Source: AWTP1-13 sp963832445 (GTDB lineage Bacteria > Pseudomonadota > Alphaproteobacteria > Rhizobiales > Hyphomicrobiaceae). From it: a stretch of DNA of 64,000 nt. The stretch covers positions 186,001 through 250,000 of the forward strand of contig CAWHUM010000015.1 in assembly GCA_963832445.1 (NCBI GenBank), written 5' to 3'. The position numbers were made by a program, and so were the translations under genes. The notes beneath the pieces are model-generated. The model saw only the letters and a list, made by a program, of their open reading frames with translations. It had not been told where the DNA came from and did not search any database. Below are positions 1-8,561 of this stretch, piece by piece (position 1 is the stretch's first letter; each line of letters starts with the position of its first letter).

Positions 1-749
1 GCACGGCGAGGGAGACTGTCGCGCAGCTTCTCCTCGAGACGCTGCCGCGCCGCGGGCTCGAGACTGACGCAATAGCCCGGCGCCGGCCCGGCACCGAGGG
101 TGAACGGGAGCCAATAGTCGTCGAAGTCACGGAATACAGTCGCCACCGAGATCGGCACGCATTCGACGCGCGTTAGGCCAGCGCTCTTGGCGATGTCCGT
201 CAGTCCATCCCTGGTGCAGAAAGGAAAGCGCTTGTCCTCGGTCAGGTCGCGCGCTGCCGGATCGAGCGCGGCGGCTGCGACCCAGAAAGCGTGCATGAAT
301 TCCACGCCGCCGCCGGCATAGTCCCAGACGCAGAACGCAACGGTGCCGCCTGGCCGGGCGACACGCTGCATTTCTGCCAGCGCCTTCGGCCGGTCCGGCA
401 CGAAGTTCAGCACCAGCGCCGACACCACGATGTCGCGGCTGTGCGACGCGAGCGCCAGCTGCTGCGCGTCTCCCGTGCGGAACTCGGCCCGCGGATCGGG
501 CACGCTTGCCCGCGCCGCCTCGACGAAACCCTGGGACGGGTCGATGGCAATCAAGCTTTGCGGATTGCAGCGCGCAACTATTGCGGCGGACAGCGCACCC
601 GTCCCGCAGCCAACCTCCAGCCAATCGAGCTTTTCAGCGGCACCGAGCCAGTCGAGAAACTGAGGCGCGAGCTTGCGGCTCCACCGCCCCATGTAGGCTT
701 CGTAGCGATCGCCGGCCTGCCAGGCGTCGTGTCGGGAGGCTTCCGTCAT
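1..749 (-). CDS. SAM-dependent methyltransferase (partial, runs off left edge)
   Basis: The gene starts at the ATG at 749 and is still open at base 1, so about 249 residues are visible and the C-terminus is missing. It is a class I SAM-dependent methyltransferase of the Methyltransf_11/25 type: the SAM-binding motif I reads LEVGCGTGAL near residue 45, followed by an acidic loop (IAIDPSQ) and a post-motif segment (ALAEMQRVARPGGTVAF) typical of the fold. It reads in the same direction as hemC, whose stop lies 30 bases upstream of this start, so the two may be cotranscribed. The substrate cannot be inferred; nothing in the sequence ties it to tetrapyrrole methylation. Confidence 0.85.
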   Translation of the reverse strand, partial: MTEASRHDAWQAGDRYEAYMGRWSRKLAPQFLDWLGAAEKLDWLEVGCGTGALSAAIVARCNPQSLIAIDPSQGFVEAARASVPDPRAEFRTGDAQQLALASHSRDIVVSALVLNFVPDRPKALAEMQRVARPGGTVAFCVWDYAGGGVEFMHAFWVAAAALDPAARDLTEDKRFPFCTRDGLTDIAKSAGLTRVECVPISVATVFRDFDDYWLPFTLGAGPAPGYCVSLEPAARQRLEEKLRDSLPRR

Positions 750-778
750 CGAACATCCTCACTGCTTGCGCCCAAGCT

Positions 779-1705
779 TCAAAGCGACAGGCGGAAGTCC
801 GGCCCCGCCTTGGCCAGCAGCTCGTCCGCTGCATCCTCGGCCAGCTGCAAGGCCTGCGCGGGCTGGCCCTCCCGGCGCGTGGCGTAGGCTTCGCGCCCGT
901 CGGGCGTCAGGATCATGCCGCGGAAGACGAAGCGCCCGCCATCGAGTTCGCCGAGCGCCGCTATCGGCATCCGGCAGGAGCCTTCGAGCCGCGCCAGGAA
1001 TGCGCGCTCTGCAGTCACGGCAAGCGCTGTCGGCTCGTGGTTGAGGGGAGCCAGCAGCTCGGCCAGCTCCAAGTCGCCGGCGCGCGTCTCGATGCCGATG
1101 GCGCCCTGCGCCACCGCGGGCAGCATCTCCTCGACCGGCACCGGTGCCGTTGCGCGGTCGGCGAGCCCGAGCCGCTTCAGACCCGCCATCGCCAGCACGG
1201 TGGCGTCGGCGATGCCGTCGGCGATCTTGCGCAGGCGCGTCTCGACGTTGCCGCGCATGGGAACGACGGCGAGATCGGGCCGCAGATGCTTGACCTGGGC
1301 CTGGCGTCTGAGCGAGGAGGTAGCCACCACGCGCCCAGCCGGCAGCTCGGCCAGCGAGTGCGCCTTGGCGCTGATGAAGGCATCGCGCACGTCTTCGCGC
1401 GGCAGAAAGCAGTTCACCGTCAGCCCCGCCGGCAGCTCGGTCGGCATGTCCTTCATCGAGTGCACGGCGATATCCACCGCGCCGGCGAGCAGCGCTTCCT
1501 CGATCTCCTTGGTGAAGAGCCCCTTGCCGCCGGCCTCCGATAGCGGCCGATCCTGGATGCGGTCGCCCGTGGTCTTGATGGGGCAAACCTGGCAGGCGAG
1601 CGCGCCTGACCCATGCGCCGCAACGAGCCGCCGCTCCACCTCGCGCGCCTGCGCCAGCGCCAAGGGAGAGCCGCGCGTGCCGATGCGGATCGTGCGAGCT
1701 TGCAA
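779..1705 (-). CDS. hemC: Hydroxymethylbilane synthase (porphobilinogen deaminase)
   Basis: Joins four porphobilinogen molecules into hydroxymethylbilane in cytoplasmic tetrapyrrole (heme, cobalamin, chlorophyll) synthesis. The 308-residue protein has the usual family length. It opens with the family signature IRIGTRGSPLALAQA, carries the active-site stretch HSMKDMP, and has the cysteine that attaches the dipyrromethane cofactor (LEGSCRMPIAALG, Cys about 244). The start used is a TTG at 1705, because it places the signature where the family has it; no better ATG is near. hemC diverging from tsaD is the standard alphaproteobacterial arrangement. The divergent intergenic region is full of inverted repeats (separate entry). 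Confidence 0.97.
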   Translation of the reverse strand: MQARTIRIGTRGSPLALAQAREVERRLVAAHGSGALACQVCPIKTTGDRIQDRPLSEAGGKGLFTKEIEEALLAGAVDIAVHSMKDMPTELPAGLTVNCFLPREDVRDAFISAKAHSLAELPAGRVVATSSLRRQAQVKHLRPDLAVVPMRGNVETRLRKIADGIADATVLAMAGLKRLGLADRATAPVPVEEMLPAVAQGAIGIETRAGDLELAELLAPLNHEPTALAVTAERAFLARLEGSCRMPIAALGELDGGRFVFRGMILTPDGREAYATRREGQPAQALQLAEDAADELLAKAGPDFRLSL

Positions 1706-1775
1706 GGGGTGTTCTCCCGGTGCTAGGCGGACGTGCAGCGCAGCGCCGCCGTAGGCCTCAAATCGGCGTTCGCGA

Positions 1776-1851
1776 CTAGTGTCCTGATCGCGAAATTCGT
1801 CGCCGTGTGCGGCAAAACTCTGAACGAATTTCGCGATCTGAAGGACACTAG
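1776..1851. repeat. REP-like inverted repeat, unit 1
   Basis: Left arm 1776-1800 and right arm 1824-1851 are reverse complements except that the right arm carries three extra bases (TTCAGATCG against TGATCG); the loop is 23 bases. Each outer end reads CTAGTGT. It lies in the gap between the divergent hemC and tsaD genes and shares its arm sequence with unit 2 just downstream. Confidence 0.85.
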
Positions 1852-1864
1852 CAGAATCATGATG

Positions 1865-1943
1865 CTAGTGTGATTCAGATCGAGAAATCCGCTCCCTCAC
1901 CTAGTGCAGCGCGATGGTGCGGATTTCTCGATCATCACACTGG
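1865..1943. repeat. REP-like inverted repeat, unit 2
   Basis: Left arm 1865-1892 and right arm 1919-1943 are reverse complements, again apart from the same three-base indel seen in unit 1. The arms resemble those of unit 1 (shared pattern CTAGTGT, then GATCG, then GAAAT, then CG). The right arm ends 11 bases before the ATG of tsaD, which argues against the longer upstream reading frame for that gene. Confidence 0.85.
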
Positions 1944-1954
1944 CCTTAGCATCG

Positions 1955-3073
1955 ATGGCAACCTCAACCAACATCGGCGCCGCGGGGCGACCCACCCTCG
2001 TGCTGGGCATCGAGACGAGCTGCGACGAGACCGCGGCTGCGGTCGTGCGGCGCGACGGCGAGGTCCGCGGCCAGGTGCTGTCCGATGTCGTGCGTGCGCA
2101 GTGGGAGCAGCACCGCCAGTACGGCGGCGTGGTGCCGGAGATCGCCGCCCGCGCCCATGTCGAGTGCCTCGACGGCATCATCGCGCAAGCCATGCGCGAG
2201 GCGGGCGCGCAGTGGGCCGATCTCGACGCCATTGCCGTCACGGCCGGTCCCGGGCTGATCGGCGGGCTGCTGGTCGGCGTCGCCACCGCCAAGGCCCTGG
2301 CCCTGGTGCATGGGCTCGACCTGGTCGCGGTCAATCACCTGGAGGCGCACGCCCTGACCGTGGGCCTGACCGAAGGCCTGCGCCCGCCCTACCTGCTGCT
2401 GCTGGTGTCCGGCGGGCATACCCAGCTCGTGGTCGTGCACGACGTCGGCCGCTATACGCGGCTCGGCACCACCATCGACGACGCCCTGGGCGAGGCCTTC
2501 GACAAGACCGCCAAGCTCCTAGGGCTAGGCTTTCCCGGCGGCCCGGCGGTGGAGCAGGCGGCACGGAGTGGCCGCCCCGGCCGCTTCCCGCTGCCGCGCC
2601 CGATGCATGGGCGCAGCGAGCCGCATTTCTCCTTCGCCGGCTTGAAGACCGCCGTGCGCCACCACGTGCAGGCCCTGGCACCGCTCTCGGCTGGCGACGT
2701 CGCCGACCTGTGCGCCGACTTCGAGCTGGCCGTGGCCGAGAGCGTCGCGGATCGCGTGGCGCGGGCCATGCAGATCGCGGCGGACGAGTACCCCACCTTG
2801 CGCCTGCGGCATCTGGTGGTGGCGGGTGGAGTCGCGGCCAACATCACCTTGCGCAACTCCCTGGCGCGCGTCGCGGCGAAGGCCGGCTATGCCCTGAGCG
2901 TTCCTCCGCCTGCGCTGTGCACCGACAACGCGGCGATGGTCGCCTGGGCGGGTGCGGAGCGCCTGGCGCGCGGCCTGACCGACGGGCTCGACTTCACGGC
3001 GCGCGCACGCTGGCCGCTCGACCCCGACGCAACCCCCGCGCTGGGCTCCGGCAAGCAGGGCGCCAAGGCCTGA
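1955..3073 (+). CDS. tsaD: tRNA N6-adenosine threonylcarbamoyltransferase
   Basis: Transfers threonylcarbamoyl from TC-AMP to A37 of ANN-decoding tRNAs, with TsaB/TsaE as partners. The 372-residue product begins with the ASKHA-type motif VLGIETSCDETAAAVV, has the metal-binding HLEAH, the nucleotide loops LLLLVSGGHTQLV and GVAANITLRN, and the terminal DNAAMVAWAG block. I take the ATG at 1955: an in-frame start at 1904 exists, but the extra 17 residues would be encoded inside the right arm of a REP-like repeat and are not part of the family. Intact, and followed 71 bases later by gpsA on the same strand. Confidence 0.97.
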   Translation: MATSTNIGAAGRPTLVLGIETSCDETAAAVVRRDGEVRGQVLSDVVRAQWEQHRQYGGVVPEIAARAHVECLDGIIAQAMREAGAQWADLDAIAVTAGPGLIGGLLVGVATAKALALVHGLDLVAVNHLEAHALTVGLTEGLRPPYLLLLVSGGHTQLVVVHDVGRYTRLGTTIDDALGEAFDKTAKLLGLGFPGGPAVEQAARSGRPGRFPLPRPMHGRSEPHFSFAGLKTAVRHHVQALAPLSAGDVADLCADFELAVAESVADRVARAMQIAADEYPTLRLRHLVVAGGVAANITLRNSLARVAAKAGYALSVPPPALCTDNAAMVAWAGAERLARGLTDGLDFTARARWPLDPDATPALGSGKQGAKA

Positions 3074-3144
3074 GGCCGGGTCGGGTTGCGGCGCTCAGCC
3101 CCCGTGGTAGACAACAGGCTCCCAACACCCCGGGGGCGAGCCTG

Positions 3145-4142
3145 GTGAGCTTCAGCAGCGTCGGCATCATAGGCGGAGGCGCGTGGGGCACGGCGCTGGC
3201 CCAGACCATGCGCATGGCCGGCCGCGATGCTCTCCTGTGGGCGCGCGAGCCCGAGGTGGTGGACGGCATCAATTCGAGCCATGTCAATGCCCTGTTCCTT
3301 CCCGGCGTCTCGCTCGATCCTGCCCTGAAGGCCACCACCGACCTTGCCAGCCTCGCCGCGCTCGACGCGCTGCTGATGGTGGCGCCGGCCCAGCACGTGC
3401 GCGCCGTCTCCGCCCTGCTTGCCCCGCACGTCGCGCCGGCCAAGCCGCTGGTCCTGTGCGCCAAGGGCCTCGAGCAGGCCTCGGGCAAGCTGCTGGGCGA
3501 GGTCGTTGCCGAGGTGCTGCCGCAGGCCGCGCTCGCCGTGCTGTCGGGGCCGAGCTTCGCCGCCGACGTGGTGCGTGGTCTTCCCGCGGCGCTGACGCTC
3601 GCCTGCGCCGACGACAGACCTCGGCAGCCGGTCTGGTCGACACGCTGGCCTACCGGCAATTCCGCCTCTACCGCTCCAGCGACGTCATCGGCGTGCAGCT
3701 CGGCGGCGCGGTGAAGAACGTGCTGGCGATCGCCGCCGGCATCGTCGAGGGCAAGGGGCTCGGCGCCAGCGCGCACGCGGCCCTCGTCACCCGCGGTTTT
3801 GCCGAGCTGCGCCGCTTCGGCGAGGCGCTCGGCGCCAAGGCGGAGACGCTGATGGGCCTCTCCGGCCTCGGCGATCTGCTGCTCACCTGCGGCAGCCCGC
3901 AGTCGCGCAACATGTCGCTCGGCCGCGCGCTGGGACAGGGGCAGACCCTGCAATCCATCCTCGGCGCCCGCCGCTCGGTGGCGGAGGGCGTGTACACGGC
4001 GGCCGCCGTCACCAAGGTTGCGGCCGAGCGCGGCATCGACATGCCGATCTCTCTTGCGGTGCACGCCATCGTCAGCGGCAAGGCGACGGTCGATCAGGCC
4101 ATCGAGGCGCTGCTGTCGCGGCCACTGCGCACCGAGGCGTGA
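3145..4142 (+). CDS. gpsA: Glycerol-3-phosphate dehydrogenase [NAD(P)+] (one frameshift)
   Basis: Reduces dihydroxyacetone phosphate to sn-glycerol-3-phosphate for phospholipid synthesis. From a GTG at 3145 the N-terminal half has the Rossmann motif GIIGGGAWGTALA and LCAKGLEQ and AVLSGPSFA blocks. After about base 3620 the homology jumps to the next frame (one base appears lost), where the C-terminal domain follows, with the catalytic lysine block GAVKNVLAIAAGIVEG and LSGLGDLLLTC. Joined, the product would be about 332 residues, the normal length. Because both halves are fully conserved, I read the break as a sequencing error. A true loss would be surprising for this usually important gene, and no second copy is in the window. 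Confidence 0.92.
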
Positions 4143-4377
4143 GCCGCGCTCTCGTTCCGCAGCGGGGTGTGACAGAAATTCGGGACGGACGTGACGCCGG
4201 AAAATATTGTCCCGTCGGCTGACGGATTCTGCCGGCATTCTCGCGGCGCACGGCTGTCGCCTGCAGCATCACCAATGCCACATTGCCAAGCTACTACGGG
4301 CGCGATCGCACCGGCCGCCCTTGCTTGCTCCGCCTGATCTCGGCGACTAGGGTGGGCCAAGGGGGTGAAAGAATTTG

Positions 4378-7363
4378 ATGGGGGATCATATGGCTAGCGG
4401 TTCTGCTGCTGAAGTTGACCCGACGATCGCCTCGCTTGCGATCGACCGCTCTCCCGGCACGATCACCGAATTCCCGCTGTCGCGCGGCTTGGCGACACAG
4501 CCCCATGAGGAGGAGAACGACTACCACCCCGAGATCTTCGAGGCGCCAGAGGCTGCCACGCGCGCGATCGGCGGCGGCGTGGCCTGGGCTGCCAGCGACC
4601 GCGCGAGCGCCTGCTACAGCCATCTCCTGGTCGATGGCGGCGACAATCTTTCAATCGACAAGACCTTCGACGTCGCCAAGGCGGAGTTCGAGCTGCTGAT
4701 CGCCGCCAACCGCTATCGGCCGCAGGGCAAGAACGACGTCATCGCCTTCGGTTTGCGCGGCTGCAAGCTGCGTGGCGCGGAGAGCATCGAGGACACCGAC
4801 CGCATCCCGCTCGAGGATGCGCGCCCCGACCACAAGACCTTCCGCTGCGTGATCGGCTTCTATTTCCGTGGCACCGGCCGCTTCTCGGCGTTCACCGGCT
4901 CGACCGTGCCCTGGCATGCCTACATGGCATCCGGCGTCAAGAACAACATGCTGCCGACCGGCTGCTACATCTACAAGAAGGGCACGCATGCCCCCAAGAA
5001 CCAGTCGCACTGGGTCACGCCCGCCCTGCGCCTGAGCGACGCCGACGGCGCCCACAGCGGACCTGCCACCGTCCTGCGCACCACACGAGATCAGGTGTTC
5101 GACCTCACCGATTCGTGGGACCATTGCGCGCCGAGCGACAACATCCACTGCGCCTACTCCGACAACGCCTTCTCCTCGCTCGGATGCCAGACCGTCAAGG
5201 GTGGCATGTCCGAGGGCTTGTGGGTTCTGTTCCAGGCGACGATCAAGTCGCTGCCCGAGAACGCGCGGGTCGACTATCTGCTTTTCACCGGCGCCGAATG
5301 CGCGATCGCCGCCGCCGCCGTGCGGGCAGGCGTGTCCACGCACGACCAGGAAGTGCAGATGCGGCTCGGCCGGTTGCGCGTCGGCTCTGAAGGCGAGGAG
5401 GTCAAGCGCCTGCAGGCCAAGCTCGGGGTGACCGAGACCGGCTATTTCGGCTCCGGCACCAAGAAGAAGCTCACCGAGTATCAGGCCGCCCACGGCATCC
5501 CCGTCAACGGTATCTTCTCGCCCGCCATCGACGCAGCCCAGGGCTTCGGCGTGTTCGCCGCCGCAGCGCCCGCCGATCCTGCGCGATCGCCAGCAACCAG
5601 TGAGGCGCCTGTGACCCCACCGAATGAAGGTTCTGCACCTGAGTCGCCCCCGCTGGAGCTTGCGCCCGAGCCGCAACCCGCGCCCGCACCCGAGGCGACA
5701 GCAGCGCCAGCCCCCACTCCTCAGCCCGAGCCAGCCCCCGCTCCGGCAGCCCAGCCTGCGCCTGAACCACGGCCGGCCCCAGCGCCGGAACCGCAGCCAG
5801 CGCCTGTTGCGCAGCCTGCCCCGGCTCCACAGCCTGCGCCCGCACCGGCTCAGCCGTCGGGCCCAGCGCCGGCGGTGCTTCTGACCGTCGAGACGTTCAA
5901 GCAGTTCGCGCCCAACGCCAAGCCCGAGTTCGTGCAAGCGCTCTGCGACAGGGGCAACGAGGTGCTTACCCGCTTCGGCATCAACGCCAACAAGCTGCGC
6001 TTCTGCCATTTCATGGCGCAACTCGCCCACGAGTTCGGGAGGCTTCCGGAGCACGGTGGAAAACCTCAACTACCGGGCCGAGCAAATGACCAAGGTGTTC
6101 GGTATTCCCGCCAGCGAGGCCCAGCGACTGGTGGGCAAGCCCGAGGCGTTCGCCGAGCGCATCTATGGTCTCGGCAGCCCGCGCAGGGCGCAGATGCTGG
6201 GCAACACCCAGGCGGGCGACGGCTATCGCTATCGCGGCCGCGGCTTCATTCAGCTCACCGGGCGCTACAACTACACCGACATCGGCAAGCGGGTCGGGCT
6301 TGACCTGGAAGGCAACCCCGATCTGGCTGCGGACCCGGTCAACGCGCTCATAAGCGCTGCGGGATATTGGGACCGTGGCAAGCTCAATGAGTTCGCCGAC
6401 CAGAACAATATCTCGGCCGTCACCAAGCGCATCAACACCGCGCTGCTGGGACTGGATGATCGCACGAACAATTTTGCCAAGGCCCAGCGCATCTGGGGCA
6501 AGGACCCGGCGACGCGCGGCATCGGCGGGTCGCTCGGTCCCTCGATGATGGGCGGCAGGCCGAAGCTGCAGTACGGCGACCTCGGCCCCGACGTTCTGGA
6601 GGCGAAGCGGCTTCTGGCCGACGCCGGCTACAGCGACTTCGTCATGGACGAGGACTTCAGCCGCGCGATGCACATGGCCGTCGTGAACTTCAAGATGGAC
6701 CACGGCCTGCCCGGCGACGGCATCATCGATGCGGAAACCTGGGATGCGCTGGAGCAGCAGAAGTCGTCTTCCAGCCGCGGGGTCAAACCCGGCGAGGCCT
6801 TGCGGGACGAGGAGGAGCGATCGCGCCGGCGCGGCCACACGATCGAGGGACTGGGCCGGCTGCTGTTCGTCGCGGCGGCCGCGGTCGTCGGAGCAAGGAT
6901 TGTCCTCGATCGTGGCATCGTGGTGCCGGCATCACCCTGGGAGTGGACCGCGTTCGGCTTTGCGGCCGCGGTGGCCATCATCGCGATCGCGCTGATGACG
7001 ATCGGAGGCGCGATGGTGCGCGAGGGCAGGACCAGGCCGGTGGCCCCTGGCCCGCAGGATGACGCCGTGCTCCGTCCCTCGTCGGAGGACGCGCAGATCG
7101 GCCTGTCTTGGAGCACTAGGAGCCTCGCACCTCTGGAATTCAATCTGGTGAAAGGCAAGCGGTATCGGGGCAAGATCACGCTGACGGGCTTCGAGACGTG
7201 GGCCAGCAATTCCATGGTGGCAGACAAGTTCAGCGAGCTTGGCTTTACCGACGTCGACATCAGCGGCAGCGGCAGCACCCGCTTTGGACTGGGCACATGG
7301 GACAAGCCCGATCAGACCGTGCCGATGCCCTCGCAGGTCTCCGACGTCGTCGAAGTGGCTTGA
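4378..7363 (+). CDS. Multi-domain cell-wall protein: L,D-transpeptidase-like, PG-binding, GH19, PG-binding, membrane (one frameshift)
   Basis: Corrected for one inserted T at about 6034 (the GH19 motif AHESGGFRS is restored), this encodes about 994 residues. Order of parts: residues about 130-290 resemble a YkuD-type L,D-transpeptidase (LPTGCYIYKKGTH, then His257, Ser267, Cys270 in SSLGC); about 325-385 a PG_binding_1 repeat; about 400-500 a Pro/Ala-rich linker; about 505-720 a GH19 chitinase/lysozyme-like domain (RYRGRGFIQLTGRYNY); a second PG-binding repeat; two membrane helices; and a C-terminal domain of about 90 residues I do not recognise. There is no N-terminal signal peptide. The ATG at 4378 follows a GGGGG-rich ribosome site. 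The transpeptidase assignment is inference; the GH19 and PG-binding calls are solid. Confidence 0.85.
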
Positions 7364-7433
7364 GCCGGCCACCAGTCGAGGGTGTCATCTGGGCTTCGGC
7401 TGAAGCCCTCAGCTCACAATTGGAGGAACCGCC

Positions 7434-7853
7434 ATGGCCAAGTCCGGTGTCACCTACGTCAATCCGCCAAGCGCCCCGCCGGTGCAGGGCATGTACAGCC
7501 ACGTGGCGCGCATGGCGCCGGGCGAGCTCGCGTTCATCGCCGGCCAGGTGGCGGTCGACGCCAAGGGCAACCCCGTAGGTGCCGGCGATCTCGCTCTCCA
7601 GGTGGAGCAGGTGTTCGCCAATCTCGGCGCCATCCTCAAGGACCTCGGCGCCGACTTCGAGTGCGTGGTGCAGTTCACCACCTACCTGACGAGCGCGGAC
7701 AGCATCCCGACCTGGATGTCGGCCCGCTCGGCCCTGTTCCCGAAGCTGTTCCCCGGCGGCAAATACCCGCCCAACACGCTGCTCGTCATCGACCGCCTGG
7801 TGCGGCCGGAGCTCCTGCTCGAGGTCGAGGCGATCGCGCGGGTGCCTGGATGA
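7434..7853 (+). CDS. RidA/YjgF/YER057c family protein
   Basis: A 139-residue RidA-superfamily protein. The motifs LAFIAGQVAVDAKGNPVGAG, QVEQVFANLGAIL and the trimer-core stretch ECVVQFTTYLTS match the family over its whole length. Canonical RidA hydrolyses reactive enamine/imine intermediates, but the arginine of the catalytic C-terminal block is not evident here (LLVIDRLVRPELLLEVEAIA), so this is probably one of the Rid subfamilies of unknown substrate. The ATG at 7434 has a good GGAGG ribosome site ten bases upstream. It stands alone, between the cell-wall protein and a toxin-antitoxin pair. Confidence 0.9.
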   Translation: MAKSGVTYVNPPSAPPVQGMYSHVARMAPGELAFIAGQVAVDAKGNPVGAGDLALQVEQVFANLGAILKDLGADFECVVQFTTYLTSADSIPTWMSARSALFPKLFPGGKYPPNTLLVIDRLVRPELLLEVEAIARVPG

Positions 7854-7904
7854 CAACGGGCATGCGCTGAGGGTAGGATGGTATCGCTATCCGCTGGCAA
7901 CTCA

Positions 7905-8181
7905 ATGGATGGAGCTCGTCGAGTGAATGTCAGGGTGAAGCCTGAGACCGAAGCTTGGCTCAAAGCAGAAGTCGCCAAGGGCCACTTCGGTTCTGTGCGA
8001 GGAAGCGGTTGAGGCGCTTGTGCTGGCGCACCAGACGGCTGTTATCGATGTAGCAGCCGACGACCACGCTTGGGCCAAACCCTTGATCGACGAGGCGCTG
8101 GCCGCACTGGATCGCGGAGAGGGGAGTCCCCTCGATGACGTCGTTGGCCGTTTGAAGGACCGCATTGCGGCGCGCCGGTGA
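7905..8181 (+). CDS. ParD/CopG-like antitoxin (one frameshift)
   Basis: From the ATG at 7905 the frame reads VNVRVKPETEAWLKAEVAKG, then breaks; removing one C at about 8000 restores EEAVEALVLAHQTAV and continues to a TGA at 8179-8181. The restored protein of about 91 residues has the ribbon-helix-helix start and the helical tail of ParD-type antitoxins, ending in DDVVGRLKDRIAARR. It is followed one base later by a ParE-family toxin, the expected order. As it stands the antitoxin would be truncated while the toxin is intact, which a cell would not tolerate easily, so the break is probably a sequencing error. Confidence 0.72.
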
Positions 8182-8182
8182 T

Positions 8183-8491
8183 ATGGCGCGGATCATCGTC
8201 TCGCAGCAAGCAGAGCAAGACCTTGCTCAGATTGTCGACGAGATCAGCGATAGGGCTGGCCCAGCCACAGCCGACAGACTGTTCGATAGAATTATCGCGA
8301 TCATCGACAAGCTATCTGTAGTTCCCAGGGCGGCCGGCCGATTGATACCTGGCCTCGGACGTGACATCCGTTGTCATCCCATCGGCGCATACAATGTTTA
8401 CCTGCGCTACGACGAAGCGGCAGACACTCTGTTTGTGGTGCGTGTCATCCACGGGCGGCGCAACATTACCGCTGCACTGTTCGAGAAATGA
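8183..8491 (+). CDS. RelE/ParE-family toxin
   Basis: A 102-residue protein starting at the ATG at 8183, immediately behind the antitoxin stop. It matches the ParE/RelE fold: VSQQAEQDLAQIVDEIS at the N-terminus, a middle helix-helix segment, and the C-terminal block YLRYDEAADTLFVVRVIHGRRN found in plasmid-stabilisation toxins. ParE-type members poison DNA gyrase and RelE-type members cleave mRNA; the sequence does not decide which. The one-base spacing implies translational coupling with the antitoxin, and the pair is probably autoregulated as in other type II modules. Confidence 0.88.
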   Translation: MARIIVSQQAEQDLAQIVDEISDRAGPATADRLFDRIIAIIDKLSVVPRAAGRLIPGLGRDIRCHPIGAYNVYLRYDEAADTLFVVRVIHGRRNITAALFEK

Positions 8492-8520
8492 AACTCGGCA
8501 CCACTAAGGAGGAGCTGAGC

Positions 8521-8549
8521 GGCCGTCGTGCATAGCTCACACGACTGCC
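8521..8549. terminator. Possible bidirectional terminator hairpin
   Basis: Ten-base arms 8521-8530 and 8540-8549 pair with a single mismatch around a nine-base loop. It lies between the convergent toxin gene and the P450 gene. No clear T-run flanks it, so its role is uncertain. Confidence 0.35.
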
Positions 8550-8561
8550 GAACTTTCAACT

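Noticed and set aside
1870..3714. A 614-codon plus-strand frame joining part of the tsaD region to gpsA
   Set aside because: Its first 400 codons are a shadow of tsaD; only the last part is the real N-terminal half of gpsA.
3145..4142. gpsA as a genuine pseudogene
   Set aside because: Only one base is off and both halves are fully conserved; the pattern equals that of many other genes in the window that look like sequencing errors.
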